64,000 bases of DNA from Lysobacter sp. BMK333-48F3 (GCF_019733395.1 NZ_JAIHOO010000001.1:4635394-4699393), one strand, 5' to 3'. Counted from the stretch's first letter, positions 17,253 to 26,460 are shown. The notes: generated by a model from the letters alone, not told the origin. Program-made: numbers and translations.

Positions 17253-17966
17253 TCACCACTCGTTGCGGTGCGGCAGCAGGCCTTGCAGTTCCGGATCGGT
17301 CAGATTGCGCCACTGGCCCGGCTTGAGGTGGCCGAGCTTGACGTTGCCGATGCGTACGCGCAGCAGTTGCTTGACCCGCAAACCGAAGTGCGCCGCCATC
17401 AGCCGGATCTGCCGGTTGAGGCCCTGGACCAGGACGATGCGGAAGCCGAAGCGGCCCAGCTTGCCGGTCTTGCACGGCAGGGTGGTCTGGCCGTGGATCG
17501 GCACGCCGCGGCCCATGCCGCGCAGGAACTCGGGCGTGACCTCGTGGTTGACCGCGACCAGGTATTCCTTTTCCAGCTTGTTCTCGGCGCGCAGGATCTC
17601 GTTGACGATGTCGCCGTTGCTGGTCAGCAGGATCAGGCCTTCGGAGTCCTTGTCGAGGCGGCCGATCGGGAAGATCCGGCGCTCGTGGCCGACGAAGTCG
17701 ACGATGTTGTCCTTGACCCCGGATTCGGTGGTGCAGACCACGCCGACCGGCTTGTTGAGCACGATGTAGACGTGCTGGCGCTTGCCCTTGATCGCGGCGC
17801 GGGCGCGCAGCACGTCGCCGTCGATGCGGACCTCGTCGCCCTCGCCCACCTCGGCGCCGACCCGGGCGCGCAGGCCGTTGACCGTGACCCGTCCCTCGGC
17901 GATCAGCCTGTCCGCCTCGCGCCGCGAGCAGAAGCCGGTGTCGCTGATGTGTTTGTTCAGACGCAT
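17253..17966 (-). CDS. rluF: 23S rRNA pseudouridine synthase, RluF type
   Basis: 237 residues from the ATG at 17966 (MRLNKHISDTGFCSRREAD). No clear ribosome binding site precedes it, but the start matches the beginning of the S4 RNA-binding domain (~1-60). The catalytic domain has LNKPVGVVCTTESG, then GRLDKDSEGL with the catalytic Asp, then EKEYLVAVN and VLVQGLNRQIRLMAAHFG. This order and wording match E. coli RluF, which modifies U2604 of 23S rRNA and tRNA-Tyr, more closely than RluB or RluE. The E. coli protein has a longer Lys-rich tail that is absent here. Confidence 0.9.
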   Translation of the reverse strand: MRLNKHISDTGFCSRREADRLIAEGRVTVNGLRARVGAEVGEGDEVRIDGDVLRARAAIKGKRQHVYIVLNKPVGVVCTTESGVKDNIVDFVGHERRIFPIGRLDKDSEGLILLTSNGDIVNEILRAENKLEKEYLVAVNHEVTPEFLRGMGRGVPIHGQTTLPCKTGKLGRFGFRIVLVQGLNRQIRLMAAHFGLRVKQLLRVRIGNVKLGHLKPGQWRNLTDPELQGLLPHRNEW

Positions 17967-18180
17967 GGGAAGGACCAGGGGACGAAGCGGAGGGACGGGG
18001 CCGGGCACGCCGGAGGGCGCGTAGGCTGGCACAGCCGGGCCGGCTTGGCGACCCCTGAGGCCCAGAAGCCGGCCCGGGAGCCGGCTCGCGGACGCTCGCG
18101 GCGCGCGGTCGCGGACGGGCGGCGGACAGGCGTCCGGCCGATCGCGCCGCCCGCGGAGCGACGGGCGCGGGCGCTCGGGC

Positions 18181-18456
18181 TCAGCCCAATTGCTCGTTGT
18201 ATTCGGGGTGGCGCTCGATCCAGGCGGCGGCGTAGGAACAGGCCGGACGCACCTTGAGCCCGGTCTGGCGGGCGTAGTCGAACGCCGCCCGGACCAGGTC
18301 CGAGGCGATGCCGCGGCCGCCGATCGCGTCCGGCACGCCGGTGTGGGCGATCACCAGATGGTCCTGGTCGAGCCGGTAGTCGAGCAGCGCCAGCACGCCC
18401 TCGACTTCGGTGTAGAAACGCCGCTGGGCGGGGTCGTGAAGAACGGTGACGGCCAT
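18181..18456 (-). CDS. Small GNAT-like N-acetyltransferase (YjdJ/Gtn type)
   Basis: 91 residues. The protein consists of a compact acetyl-CoA fold: FYTEVEGVLALLDYRLDQD, LVIAHTGVPDAIGGRGIASDLVRAAFDYAR (the acetyl-CoA loop, here GGRGIA) and VRPACSYAAAWIERHPEY. The C-terminal CSYAAAWIERHPEY is the mark of the short YjdJ-like group, which has homologues from bacteria to human GTLF3B. The substrate is unknown. GAGG precedes the ATG. Confidence 0.88.
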   Translation of the reverse strand: MAVTVLHDPAQRRFYTEVEGVLALLDYRLDQDHLVIAHTGVPDAIGGRGIASDLVRAAFDYARQTGLKVRPACSYAAAWIERHPEYNEQLG

Positions 18457-18521
18457 GTTGCGGAATCCTCGTGCGGCGACGACGCCGCCGGAGCCGCGCG
18501 AGGCGGCCCCGGCGTCGATGC

Positions 18522-20042
18522 TCAGCGGTTGTCGCGCTTGCCCTGGTTGTGGCGGTCCTGAGTGCTGACCGAGCCCTGGATCGCCTGCATCCGGCTTTCG
18601 CCGGCGTGCAGTTCGTTGGCCTTGTCGGCGGCCGCGCCCGACTGCGGGCCCGGCGCCGGCACGTGGCCGTGGCCCGGATCCAACTGCTGCCAGGGCTGCG
18701 CTTCGCGCGCCTGCTCCTGCCTGGCCTCGAGCAACTGGCGGGTATTGGCCAGGGCCTGCTCGGGGGTGATCCGCGACGGCGCGGCGTCCGCGTCTGCTTC
18801 CTCGACCGCCTCCGCTTCGTCCTCGCGCCCCTGCGCCTGCACCGGGGCCTCGGCGGTTTCGGCTTCCACCGCGTCGGCCTCGTCGTCGCTGCGCGCGGCC
18901 GACTCGGCGGCGCCCTGGGCGATCAGCGAACCGGCGCCGCTGTCGGCGGCCGGCTCATGCCGCGCCGGCTGCAAGCCCGGCGCGGCCGCTTCGGCCTCGA
19001 TCGCGGCGACCAGCGGTGCGGCGGCCGGTGCGGCGCCGACCACGGGCTTGGCCGCGCGCGGCTTGCGCACCGGCTTGGGCTTGGCCGCGGCTTCGACCGC
19101 GACTTGCGCGGCCGGCGCGACCGCAGTTTCGGCGCGCTTGCGCGGCGCCGGCTGCGGCTTGGACGGCTGAGCCTCGGCCGCCGGCTTGGACGGCGTGCGC
19201 TTGGCGGCCTTCGCCGACTCCGGCTGGCGGGTGATTGCCGGCATCGCAGGCTGGGGCTTGATCGCCGCCGGCGCGGTCGCGGCGCGTTGCGGCGCCGGCT
19301 TGCGCGCGGCGGGCGTCTGCGCCGGCTTGGCGCTCGCCCGCTTGACCGCCGGCAGGTTCAGCGCCACCGGCTTGGCGACCGGCGGGCGGGCTGCGGGCTT
19401 TTTCGCCGCGACCTGCGCGGACGCAGGCCGCTGGGCCGCAAGTTTCTTGGCGGCCGGCTGCTTGGCCACGCTCTTGTTGACCGGCGTCTTGCCGGAAGCG
19501 GTCTTCCTGGGAGCGGTCTTGCTGGGGGCGGTCTTGCTGGGGGCGGCTTTCTTGGAAGCGACTTTCTTGGAAGCCAGCTGCTTGGAAGCGGCCTGGCGCA
19601 CGACCGGTTTCTTCGCCACGGCCTTCTTGGCCGGCGCCTTTTTGGCCGTCGCCTTCTTGCTCGCGGTCTTCTTGGCCGCGGCCGCCCGGGTCGCCTGCTT
19701 CGCCGCAGCGGCGCGCTTGGCCGCGGGCTTCCTGGCCGTGGTCTTCTTCACCGCGGCCTTCTTGCCTGCCGGCTTCTTGGCGACGGCCTTCTTGGTCGCG
19801 GTCTTCTTGGTCGCAACCTTCTTGGCCGTAGCCTTCTTGCCAACAACCTTCTTGCTCGTAGCCTTCTTGGCTGCGGCTTTCTTGGCCGCCGACCTGGAGG
19901 CCGTCTTGCCGGTCGCCGCCTTCTTGGCCGCGCCCTGGGGTTTCGCCTTCTTGGCCGTCGCGCGCGCGGTCTTGCCGGCGCTCTTCTTCACGGCCTTGCT
20001 GGCGGTGGTCTTGGCCGGTTTGCCGGCCTTCTTGGTCGCCAT
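18522..20042 (-). CDS. Histone H1-like Lys/Ala-rich DNA-binding protein with acidic tail
   Basis: 506 residues from the ATG at 20042, with AGGAGCGAGG upstream. Residues ~1-200 are almost only Lys, Ala, Thr and Ser in KKA/AAKK repeats, like the H1-type tails of Hc1, AlgP and other bacterial histone-like proteins. Residues ~200-350 are Pro/Ala/Lys-rich (KPAARPPVAKP). Residues ~370-440 turn Glu/Asp/Ala-rich (DDEADAVEAETAEA, EDEAEAVEEADADAA). A short conserved-looking tail follows (ITPEQALANTRQLLEARQEQA). The basic part should bind DNA without sequence specificity; the acidic part could mask or modulate it. The GC-rich trinucleotide-like repeats make length polymorphism likely. Confidence 0.85.
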   Translation of the reverse strand: MATKKAGKPAKTTASKAVKKSAGKTARATAKKAKPQGAAKKAATGKTASRSAAKKAAAKKATSKKVVGKKATAKKVATKKTATKKAVAKKPAGKKAAVKKTTARKPAAKRAAAAKQATRAAAAKKTASKKATAKKAPAKKAVAKKPVVRQAASKQLASKKVASKKAAPSKTAPSKTAPRKTASGKTPVNKSVAKQPAAKKLAAQRPASAQVAAKKPAARPPVAKPVALNLPAVKRASAKPAQTPAARKPAPQRAATAPAAIKPQPAMPAITRQPESAKAAKRTPSKPAAEAQPSKPQPAPRKRAETAVAPAAQVAVEAAAKPKPVRKPRAAKPVVGAAPAAAPLVAAIEAEAAAPGLQPARHEPAADSGAGSLIAQGAAESAARSDDEADAVEAETAEAPVQAQGREDEAEAVEEADADAAPSRITPEQALANTRQLLEARQEQAREAQPWQQLDPGHGHVPAPGPQSGAAADKANELHAGESRMQAIQGSVSTQDRHNQGKRDNR

Positions 20043-20287
20043 GCCTCGCTCCTGTCGAGTTTTGCTGGTTTGACGGCCGCCCCCCAGGCCGTAACCGTGT
20101 GGTAGCACGGCCGACCTTCAAGGCGGGTGAGCGGGCGTGAGACTCGCCGCGTCGCGTCACGCGGCTGATCCTGCCCGGCTCGTATTGACCCGGTGCGTCA
20201 CTTCAGAGGCCGAAAAAGCCCCTTACGCGCTGGCACGAAATGTGCGTGAATTGTGACCGGGGACACACTGAACAAAGGGGGTTTGCC

Positions 20288-20476
20288 ATGCGATTCATCG
20301 CTGCGTCCGCGCCCGACGCCCACGCCGAGGCCGTGATCACCCGCGCCTACGAACTGGCCCGCAACGGCGAGCTCGATCAGGCCGAACTGAGCCGGCTCGA
20401 TGCCGAAATCCAGGCCGGCCTGCGCGAGTCGTACGGCGATCCCGCGATCGTTGCCGGCAACGCGCTGGCGGCCTGA
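20288..20476 (+). CDS. Small unknown protein (62 residues)
   Basis: 62 residues from the ATG at 20288, which has AAAGGGGG at good spacing. The protein is soluble and mostly helical, with an amphipathic pattern (AEAVITRAYELARNGELDQAELSRLDAEIQ) resembling two short helices. It has no Cys and no signal. I do not recognise a family. It stands alone between the H1-like gene (divergent) and the rhomboid gene (convergent, 14 bases away). Confidence 0.65.
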   Translation: MRFIAASAPDAHAEAVITRAYELARNGELDQAELSRLDAEIQAGLRESYGDPAIVAGNALAA

Positions 20477-20490
20477 ACGGCCGCCCCGCC

Positions 20491-21111
20491 TCAACCGCCG
20501 AAGAAGCTCGGCAGGCTCGGGCTGGCCAGGCGCTGCAGGAAGATCAGGCCGATCCGCGGCTCCATCAGCAGCATGAACAGCACGCCGTAGATCGCGCCGG
20601 ACAGGTGCGCATTATGGTTGATGTTGCCGCGGCCGCGCTTGTCCATCCAGAACGAATAGACAACGTAGGCGACCGCATACGCGATCGCCGGAACCGGGAT
20701 CACGAATACGATGATCCAGTTCCAGGGGTTGATCAGCACGTAGGCGAACAGCACCGCCGACACCGCGCCGGAGGCGCCGAGGCTGACGTAGCCGTTGTCG
20801 CGGCGATGGCGCAGGTAGCTGGGCAGGATCGCCACCACTATCGCCGACAGATAGAACAGCACGAACCCGGCCTGGCCGATGGTCTGGGCGAACACCTGCT
20901 CGATCACGCCGCCGAAGAAATACAGCGTGATCATGTTGAACAGCAGGTGGGTCCAGTCGGCGTGGACGAAGCCGTGGGTCAGCAGCCGATCGTACTGGTG
21001 GAAACGCTCCACCCCCGGCGGCCACAGCACCAGCCGCTCGAACAGGCGCTTCTTCTCGAACGCCTGCCACGACACCAGGGCGGTCACGGCGATCAGGATC
21101 AGGGTCAGCAT
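20491..21111 (-). CDS. Rhomboid family intramembrane serine protease
   Basis: 206 residues with six hydrophobic helices. Rhomboid signatures are complete: THGFVHADWTHLLFNM supplies the oxyanion-side residues H55 and N59, GASGAV holds nucleophile S114, and NHNAHLSGAIYG holds catalytic H169. The enzyme cuts single-pass membrane proteins within the bilayer. The six-helix core without an added seventh helix is the basic bacterial form. It is 37 bases downstream of the POT transporter gene on the same strand and may be co-transcribed. Confidence 0.92.
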   Translation of the reverse strand: MLTLILIAVTALVSWQAFEKKRLFERLVLWPPGVERFHQYDRLLTHGFVHADWTHLLFNMITLYFFGGVIEQVFAQTIGQAGFVLFYLSAIVVAILPSYLRHRRDNGYVSLGASGAVSAVLFAYVLINPWNWIIVFVIPVPAIAYAVAYVVYSFWMDKRGRGNINHNAHLSGAIYGVLFMLLMEPRIGLIFLQRLASPSLPSFFGG

Positions 21112-21148
21112 CGGCTCGGAGTCTCGTAGGGAACGGCCGCGGCGCCGG

Positions 21149-22777
21149 TCAGGCGCTGCGGTAGTGGTCCTGCATCGGGTAACTGCGCGCGTACAAGGCG
21201 AACGCCGCCGCGGCGACGAAGGCGAAGCCGGCGAAGAAGAACATCAGGAAGGCGTTCTCGCTCAGCCCGGTGGCGGCGATGTGCGAGGTCACCGCCTCGT
21301 TGCGCACCGCGGCGTTGGTCAGCATCACCCACAGGTTGCCGAAGGTGCTGGTCAGGTACCACAGGGCCATGATCACGCCCTTCATCGACTGCGGCGACTG
21401 GCTGTAGGCGAACTCCAGCGCGGTCGCCGACACCAGCACTTCGCCGAAGGTCAGCAACACGTAGGGAAGGATCTGCCATGCCAGCGACATGGGGTGGCCG
21501 GCGTCCATATACAACTGGATCGAAGCGGCGACGATCCAGGACAGGCCCGAGACCGCGATGCCGAAGCCCATCCGCCGCAGCGGGGTCGGGTTGATCCCGA
21601 TCTTGCGCAGCGCCGGGTACAGCACCAGGTTGTTGAACGGGATCAGCAGCATCACCAGCAGCGGATTGATCGCCTGCATCTGCGAGGCGGCGGCCTTGGC
21701 CCCGCCCTCGCCCGAGATCAGCCAGCTCGGCCACCACCACAGCTCGGTCGGCACCACCATGCGCTGGCCCTGCAGCACCCAGGTCGAGGCCTTCTGGTCG
21801 AACAGCGACCAGAACGGGGTGACGAAGGCGAACACGATCAGGATCCGCAGCACCGCGCGCACCCCGTCCACCGCCGCGTCCGGATGCCGGCCGCGGGCGC
21901 GCTCGAGCTGCAGCGAAATGCCGTAGCCGCCGAAGCCGATCAGCAGGCCCAGCGCCATGCAGGCGCTCTTGACGAAGCCCAGGCTCGGGATCAGCGCCAG
22001 CGCGCCGGCCGCCAGGGCCACGCCGACCGCGGCCACCGCCACGCCCGGGTTGCCCTGCCCGGCGACCTTGCTGCGCAGCGCGGTGCGAGCGACGTTGAAG
22101 AACGAATCCGGGTCCGGCGCGCTGCGGGTCGGCGGCACCATGACGTAGCGCTTGCGGCCCAGCCAGAAGATCAGGGTGGCCAGGAACATCAGCGCGCCGG
22201 GGATGCCGAACGCCACCGAGGGGCCGTATTCGCGCAGGAAGATCGGCATCAGCAAGGACGCGAACAGCGAGCCGAAGTTGATCGTCCAGTAGAACGCATC
22301 GAACACCAGCTTGGCCTTGTGCTTGTTGCTCTGGTCGAACTGGTCGCCGCAGAACGACACCACCAGCGGTTTGATGCCGCCGGCGCCGAAGGCGATCAGG
22401 AACAGGCCGGTGAAGAAGCCGGTCTGGTTGTGTTCGAACATCGCCAGGCAGGCGTGGCCGGCGCAGTACACCAGCGAGAACCAGATGACGGTGTTGTACT
22501 TGCCGAAATAGCGGTCGGCCAGCCAGCCGCCCAGCAGCGGGAAGAAGTAGGTGCCGATCATGAACGTGTGGAACACGTCCTTGGCCATGCGCTCGCGCTC
22601 GGCCAGGTCGCCGGTCGAGGCCATCAGCAAGGTCCCGACCAGGAACGCGGTCAGGATGTTGCGCATGCCGTAGAAGCTGAAGCGCTCGGCCGCCTCGTTG
22701 CCGATGATGAAGGCGATCTGGCGGGGCATCTTGCCCTGCGAATCGGCGCTGACGGGGGCGGTGGCGGCTTGGTTCAT
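21149..22777 (-). CDS. POT/PTR family proton-coupled peptide transporter
   Basis: 542 residues, about 14 hydrophobic helices. The first helix carries the proton-coupling motif E28xxE31R32F33 (NEAAERFSFYG), followed by MIGTYFFPLLGGWLADRYFGKY, the classic PTR2 signature, and AFYWTINFGSLFA, the second signature. These transporters import di- and tripeptides with protons. The cytoplasmic insertion around ~195-225 (VMVPPTRSAPDPDSFF) is typical of bacterial members. With the M3, M14 and DUF885 peptidase-like genes in this window it suits a peptide-scavenging lifestyle. Confidence 0.93.
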   Translation of the reverse strand: MNQAATAPVSADSQGKMPRQIAFIIGNEAAERFSFYGMRNILTAFLVGTLLMASTGDLAERERMAKDVFHTFMIGTYFFPLLGGWLADRYFGKYNTVIWFSLVYCAGHACLAMFEHNQTGFFTGLFLIAFGAGGIKPLVVSFCGDQFDQSNKHKAKLVFDAFYWTINFGSLFASLLMPIFLREYGPSVAFGIPGALMFLATLIFWLGRKRYVMVPPTRSAPDPDSFFNVARTALRSKVAGQGNPGVAVAAVGVALAAGALALIPSLGFVKSACMALGLLIGFGGYGISLQLERARGRHPDAAVDGVRAVLRILIVFAFVTPFWSLFDQKASTWVLQGQRMVVPTELWWWPSWLISGEGGAKAAASQMQAINPLLVMLLIPFNNLVLYPALRKIGINPTPLRRMGFGIAVSGLSWIVAASIQLYMDAGHPMSLAWQILPYVLLTFGEVLVSATALEFAYSQSPQSMKGVIMALWYLTSTFGNLWVMLTNAAVRNEAVTSHIAATGLSENAFLMFFFAGFAFVAAAAFALYARSYPMQDHYRSA

Positions 22778-22929
22778 CTACGGCGTTCCTCGGCGGTCGG
22801 GTCGCGCATTCCGTCGCGTGGCCGGGCCGCGATGGCGGCCGGGCAGTCCAGCCACACAGCCTAACCGATCGGCCCCGCCGGCGGTTTCCGCAGTGCGGCG
22901 GACCGCGCCGTTCAGCCTCGTCGCGGCGC

Positions 22930-23164
22930 TCAGATCGTCGGCTCGCCGATCTCCAGTTCGTACTCGAAATTCTGGATCATGCCGCCGAGACATGCCGTCG
23001 GAAGCCGGGTCGGCGGCGTTGCCGTAGTTCGCCCCGACCACCAGCCGGTGCCGGCCCTGCGGCAGCCGCGGCAACAGCAGCCGGTAGCCGTCGGCGGCGG
23101 CCATGGACGCCGGCGCCCGGCCGGTGGCGGGCGCGGCCGCAGTCGCCGCGGCGGCGGTCGGCAA
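22930..23164 (-). pseudogene. Frameshifted remnant of a secreted-protein C-terminal domain
   Basis: A frame opening with TTG at 23164, directly after an in-frame TGA, reads ...DGYRLLLPRLPQGRHRLVVG ANYGN. This is the 'DGYW-LL-LPPG-H' ending seen in many secreted proteins of unknown role. The expected last strand (MIQNFEYELEIGEPTI, stop at 22930) is in another frame; one extra base near 22987 separates them. No signal peptide or N-terminal domain precedes it. This is best read as a decayed, 5'-truncated gene. The remaining bases 22778-22929 hold nothing recognisable. Confidence 0.45.
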
Positions 23165-23205
23165 TCACGCGGCCAAGGCCGCGACCAGCGCGGCCGACGC
23201 CGGCC

Positions 23206-23832
23206 TCAGGCCCATTCGCTCAAGCCTTCGCGCTCGTAGAGGGTCTTGAACGACGGCCGCGCCTTCATCCGCCGCGCGTACTCGGCCAGGTGCGGCCAGT
23301 CGTGCGCGGGCTTGGGCAGGTTGCGGGTCCAGCGCATCAGCATGGTCAGGTAGAAGTCGGCCACGCTCAGGCGCTCGCCGAGCAGATAGGGGCCGCGCTG
23401 GGCCAGTTGCGCGTCGTAGCGCTCGCAGGCGGCCTCGATCCGGGCCTGGGCGCCGGCGCGCACCGCCGCGTCGTCGGCCTGCAGGTCCCACGGGTACCAC
23501 CACAGCCGCGCCGGCGCCTGCAGGGTGCTGACCAGGTTGAACATCCACTGCGCGTACTCGGCGCGCTGCGGATCGTCCAGGGCCGGGGCGAAACCGGCCT
23601 GCGGGTGGCGGTCGGCCAGGTACATCGCCAGCGCCGCGGCCTCGTAGTGCGGGCGGCCGTCGACGATCAGGGTCGGCACCAGGCCGTTGGGGTTCAGCGC
23701 CAGGTACTCGGCGCTCTTCTGTTCGCGCGCCTCCATGTCGACCCGGCGCAGTTCGTGTTCCAGGCCCAGCTCGATCAGCAACCAGTGCACGACCAGGCTG
23801 GCGGCGCCCGGAGTGTAGTAAAGCGCGTACAT
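23206..23832 (-). CDS. Glutathione S-transferase family protein
   Basis: 208 residues from the ATG at 23832 (MYALYYTPGAASL). The thioredoxin-like N-terminal domain has the beta-class style start (YYTPGAASLVVHWLL) and the cis-Pro motif NPNGLVPTL; the all-helical C-terminal domain contains LSVADFYLTMLMRW, the N-capping box. Enzymes of this type conjugate or reduce substrates with glutathione; the substrate is not predictable. The catalytic Cys10/Ser of beta-class enzymes is represented by Ser13. Confidence 0.88.
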   Translation of the reverse strand: MYALYYTPGAASLVVHWLLIELGLEHELRRVDMEAREQKSAEYLALNPNGLVPTLIVDGRPHYEAAALAMYLADRHPQAGFAPALDDPQRAEYAQWMFNLVSTLQAPARLWWYPWDLQADDAAVRAGAQARIEAACERYDAQLAQRGPYLLGERLSVADFYLTMLMRWTRNLPKPAHDWPHLAEYARRMKARPSFKTLYEREGLSEWA

Positions 23833-24033
23833 GCGGCGTTCTCGCGGCGGCAGGGCGCGACAGTCTACGTCGCGCCGGCGCCGCCGCGCGCGTCCCTGGC
23901 GCGACCGGCGCGCGATTGCTGCCAAAACGCTGGCAGCAGGCGCCGGTTTCCGGCGCCGACCGGCCCTTTCGGGCCAATCGGCGGCGCGCGCTCTTCGCTA
24001 CCATGCACGACGATTCCGGGGAGAACCGATCCG

Positions 24034-25818
24034 ATGCCACGCACCGTTGCCCGCACTGCCCTGCTGTCCGCCCTGCTCGCCGCCGTTCCCTTCGCCTCCG
24101 CCGCGCCCGCGGCGGCGCCGCTGACCACCGTCGCCGAGCGCAGCGGCTTCCTCAAGACCGGCCGCTACGACGAAGTGATCGCGCTGTGCGCGGCCTACGC
24201 CGAGCGCTATCCGGACGCGGTGCGCTGCATCGACTTCGGCGCCACCCCCGAGGGCCGGCCGATGAAGGCGCTGGTGGCGACCCGCAGCGGCGCGTTCTCG
24301 CCCGCGCAGGCCAAGGCGCAAGGCCTGCCGGTGAGCCTGATCCAGGGCGGCATCCACTCCGGCGAGATCGACGGCAAGGACGCCGGCTTCCTGGCCCTGC
24401 GCCAGATCCTCGACGGCCAGGCCGCCAAGGGCGCGCTGGACAAGCAGGTGCTGGTGTTCGTGCCGGTATTCAACATCGACGGCCACGAGCGCTTCGGCCG
24501 CTGGAACCGGCCGAACCAGCGCGGTCCGGAAGAGATGGGCTGGCGCACCACGGCGCAGAACTACAATCTCAACCGCGACTACCTCAAGGCGGACTCGGCC
24601 GAGATGCAGGCCATGCTCAAGCTGATCGAAGCCTGGGACCCGCTGGTCTACGTCGACCTGCACGTCACCGACGGCGCCAAGTTCGAGCACGACGTATCGA
24701 TCCAGGTCGAGCCGGTGCACGCCGGCGACGCGCCGCTGCGCCAGGCCGGCCTGGCCCTGCGCGACGGCGTCATCGCCCGCCTGGCCAAGCAGGGTTCGCT
24801 GCCGCTGGCGTTCTACCCGTCCTTCGTCGAGAACGACAACCCGGCCTCGGGTTTCGAGGACGGCGTGCCGCCGCCGCGCTTCTCGCACGGCTACTACTTC
24901 CTGCGCAACCGCCTGGGCATGCTGGTCGAGACCCATTCCTGGAAGGACTATCCGACCCGGGTCCGGATCACCCGCAACACCATCGTCGACGTGCTCGAGC
25001 TGGTCGCCCGCGACGGCGCCGGCTGGCGCCGCGAGGCCGACGCCGCCGACCGCCGCGCCGAAGCGCTCGGCGGCCAGACCGTGGCTCTGGACTACAAGGC
25101 CGGCGACGCGGTGCGCACGGTCGATTTCCGCGGCTACGTCTACACCCGCATGCCGTCGGAAGTGTCCGGGGCGCTGATGACCCGCTACGACGAAACCAAG
25201 CCGCAGGTATGGAAGCTGCCGCTCAAGTACGACATCCAGCCCGCGCGCAGCGTGGCCGCGCCGCGCGGCGGCTACTTGGTTCCGGCCGCGCACGCGGCCT
25301 GGGTCGCGGCGCGGCTGGACCGCCACGGCATCGGCTACCGCCGTCTCGACGCCGCGCTGAGCCAAGCGCCGGTGGCGGCGTTCCGCGCCGGCAAGGCCGA
25401 ATTCGCCGCGCAATCGGTCGAAGGCCACCAGCGCAACACGCTGAGCGGCGAATGGACTCCGGAAACCCAGGACCTGGCCGCCGGCGCCCTGTTCGTGCCG
25501 ATCGCCCAGCCCAAGGCGCGCGTGGTCATGGCCGTGCTGGAGCCGCAGGCGCCGGACTCGCTCGCGGCCTGGGGCGAGTTCAACAACGCCTTCGAGCGCA
25601 AGGAGTACATGGAGGACTACGTCGCCGAGGAGGTCGCGCGCGAGATGCTGGCGCGCGATCCGCAGCTCAAGGCCGAGTTCGAGCGCAAGCTGCGCGACGA
25701 ACCCGAGTTCGCCAAGAGCCCGCAGGCGCGGCTGGAGTTCTTCTACCGTCGCCACTCGGCCTGGGACGCGCGCTACAACCTCTACCCGGTGCTGCGCACC
25801 GAGCACGTGCCGCGCTGA
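24034..25818 (+). CDS. Exported M14 family zinc carboxypeptidase
   Basis: 594 residues from the ATG at 24034, with GGGGAG upstream and a signal peptide (RTALLSALLAAVPFASA). The M14 catalytic domain spans ~30-320: zinc ligands H108 and E111 in GGIHSGEIDGKD and H210 in YVDLHVTDG, substrate-binding NLNRDY (~178-183), and the general base Glu in MLVETHSW (~305). Residues ~350-594 form an added C-terminal region rich in beta strands. It should remove C-terminal residues from peptides or peptidoglycan stem peptides in the periplasm or outside. No neighbour is clearly co-transcribed. Confidence 0.9.
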   Translation: MPRTVARTALLSALLAAVPFASAAPAAAPLTTVAERSGFLKTGRYDEVIALCAAYAERYPDAVRCIDFGATPEGRPMKALVATRSGAFSPAQAKAQGLPVSLIQGGIHSGEIDGKDAGFLALRQILDGQAAKGALDKQVLVFVPVFNIDGHERFGRWNRPNQRGPEEMGWRTTAQNYNLNRDYLKADSAEMQAMLKLIEAWDPLVYVDLHVTDGAKFEHDVSIQVEPVHAGDAPLRQAGLALRDGVIARLAKQGSLPLAFYPSFVENDNPASGFEDGVPPPRFSHGYYFLRNRLGMLVETHSWKDYPTRVRITRNTIVDVLELVARDGAGWRREADAADRRAEALGGQTVALDYKAGDAVRTVDFRGYVYTRMPSEVSGALMTRYDETKPQVWKLPLKYDIQPARSVAAPRGGYLVPAAHAAWVAARLDRHGIGYRRLDAALSQAPVAAFRAGKAEFAAQSVEGHQRNTLSGEWTPETQDLAAGALFVPIAQPKARVVMAVLEPQAPDSLAAWGEFNNAFERKEYMEDYVAEEVAREMLARDPQLKAEFERKLRDEPEFAKSPQARLEFFYRRHSAWDARYNLYPVLRTEHVPR

Positions 25819-25842
25819 GCTGAGCTGAGCTGCATCCTGCGC

Positions 25843-25881
25843 TTCCCCCCTTTGAAAAAGGGGGGCCAGGGGGGATTTGCT
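25843..25881. repeat. GCAAATCC-type palindromic repeat (right half)
   Basis: TTCCCCCCTTTGAAAAAGGGGGG followed by CCAGGGGGGATTTGC, the right-end form of the family also seen at 57060-57098. It lies 25 bases after the M14 stop, just past a small GAGCT triplication (25815-25831). A decayed GTAG-type REP (CTGCAG in place of CTACAG) follows at 25954-25979. Confidence 0.75.
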
Positions 25882-26046
25882 TTTCCGCTCCTTGCAAAAG
25901 CGCCGAACGAAGCTCCCGCCCCACACGACGGCGTGGAGCCTCGCCGCTTCGACGGTCGCGGCTTACGCCGCTCCTGCAGGCGGTGCGGCGCGGCCGCGTT
26001 CACGCGCCCAAGGCTATGCTCGCTGCGACCCGGATCGGAGACCGAC

Positions 26047-26460
26047 ATGCTGTCGCGCATCGCGTTCGCCCTGCTCGCTGCCGCCGCACTCGCCGCCTGC
26101 CAGGGCGCGACGCCGCAAAACCGCCCCGCGCCGCCGGATGCCGCCGTACCGCAGACCGCCCTGCCCGGCCTGCGCGCGGTCGGCAACGAACCGGGCTGGC
26201 TGGTCGAAGTCGGCCCCGGCGACACCCCGGCGATGCGCCTGACCCTCGACTACGGCGAACGCAAGCTCGACATCGCCGCCGCGACCCGGATCGGCGACGA
26301 GGGCTATAAGGGCACGGCCGCCGACGGCACCGCGGTCGAGCTGCGCTACCGGCGCGAAGCCTGCAGCGACGGCATGAGCGAACGCGACTATCCGGCCAGC
26401 GTGGCCTTGCAGGTCGGCGCGCAAGCCTACCGCGGCTGCGCGGAGTTTCCTGCGCGATGA
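26047..26460 (+). CDS. COG3650-type lipoprotein
   Basis: 137 residues from the ATG at 26047. The lipobox LAAAALAAC gives lipidated C18. After a short linker the domain reads LRAVGNEPGWLVEVG...CSDGMSERDYPASVALQV GAQAYRGCAEF. The Cys-Ser-Asp-Gly-Met-Ser and final Gly-Cys-Ala are the conserved marks of the COG3650 family, often fused to META/HslJ domains; the two Cys probably form a disulfide. The function is unknown. Its stop overlaps the next start (ATGA), so it is translationally coupled to the following enzyme. Confidence 0.82.
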   Translation: MLSRIAFALLAAAALAACQGATPQNRPAPPDAAVPQTALPGLRAVGNEPGWLVEVGPGDTPAMRLTLDYGERKLDIAAATRIGDEGYKGTAADGTAVELRYRREACSDGMSERDYPASVALQVGAQAYRGCAEFPAR

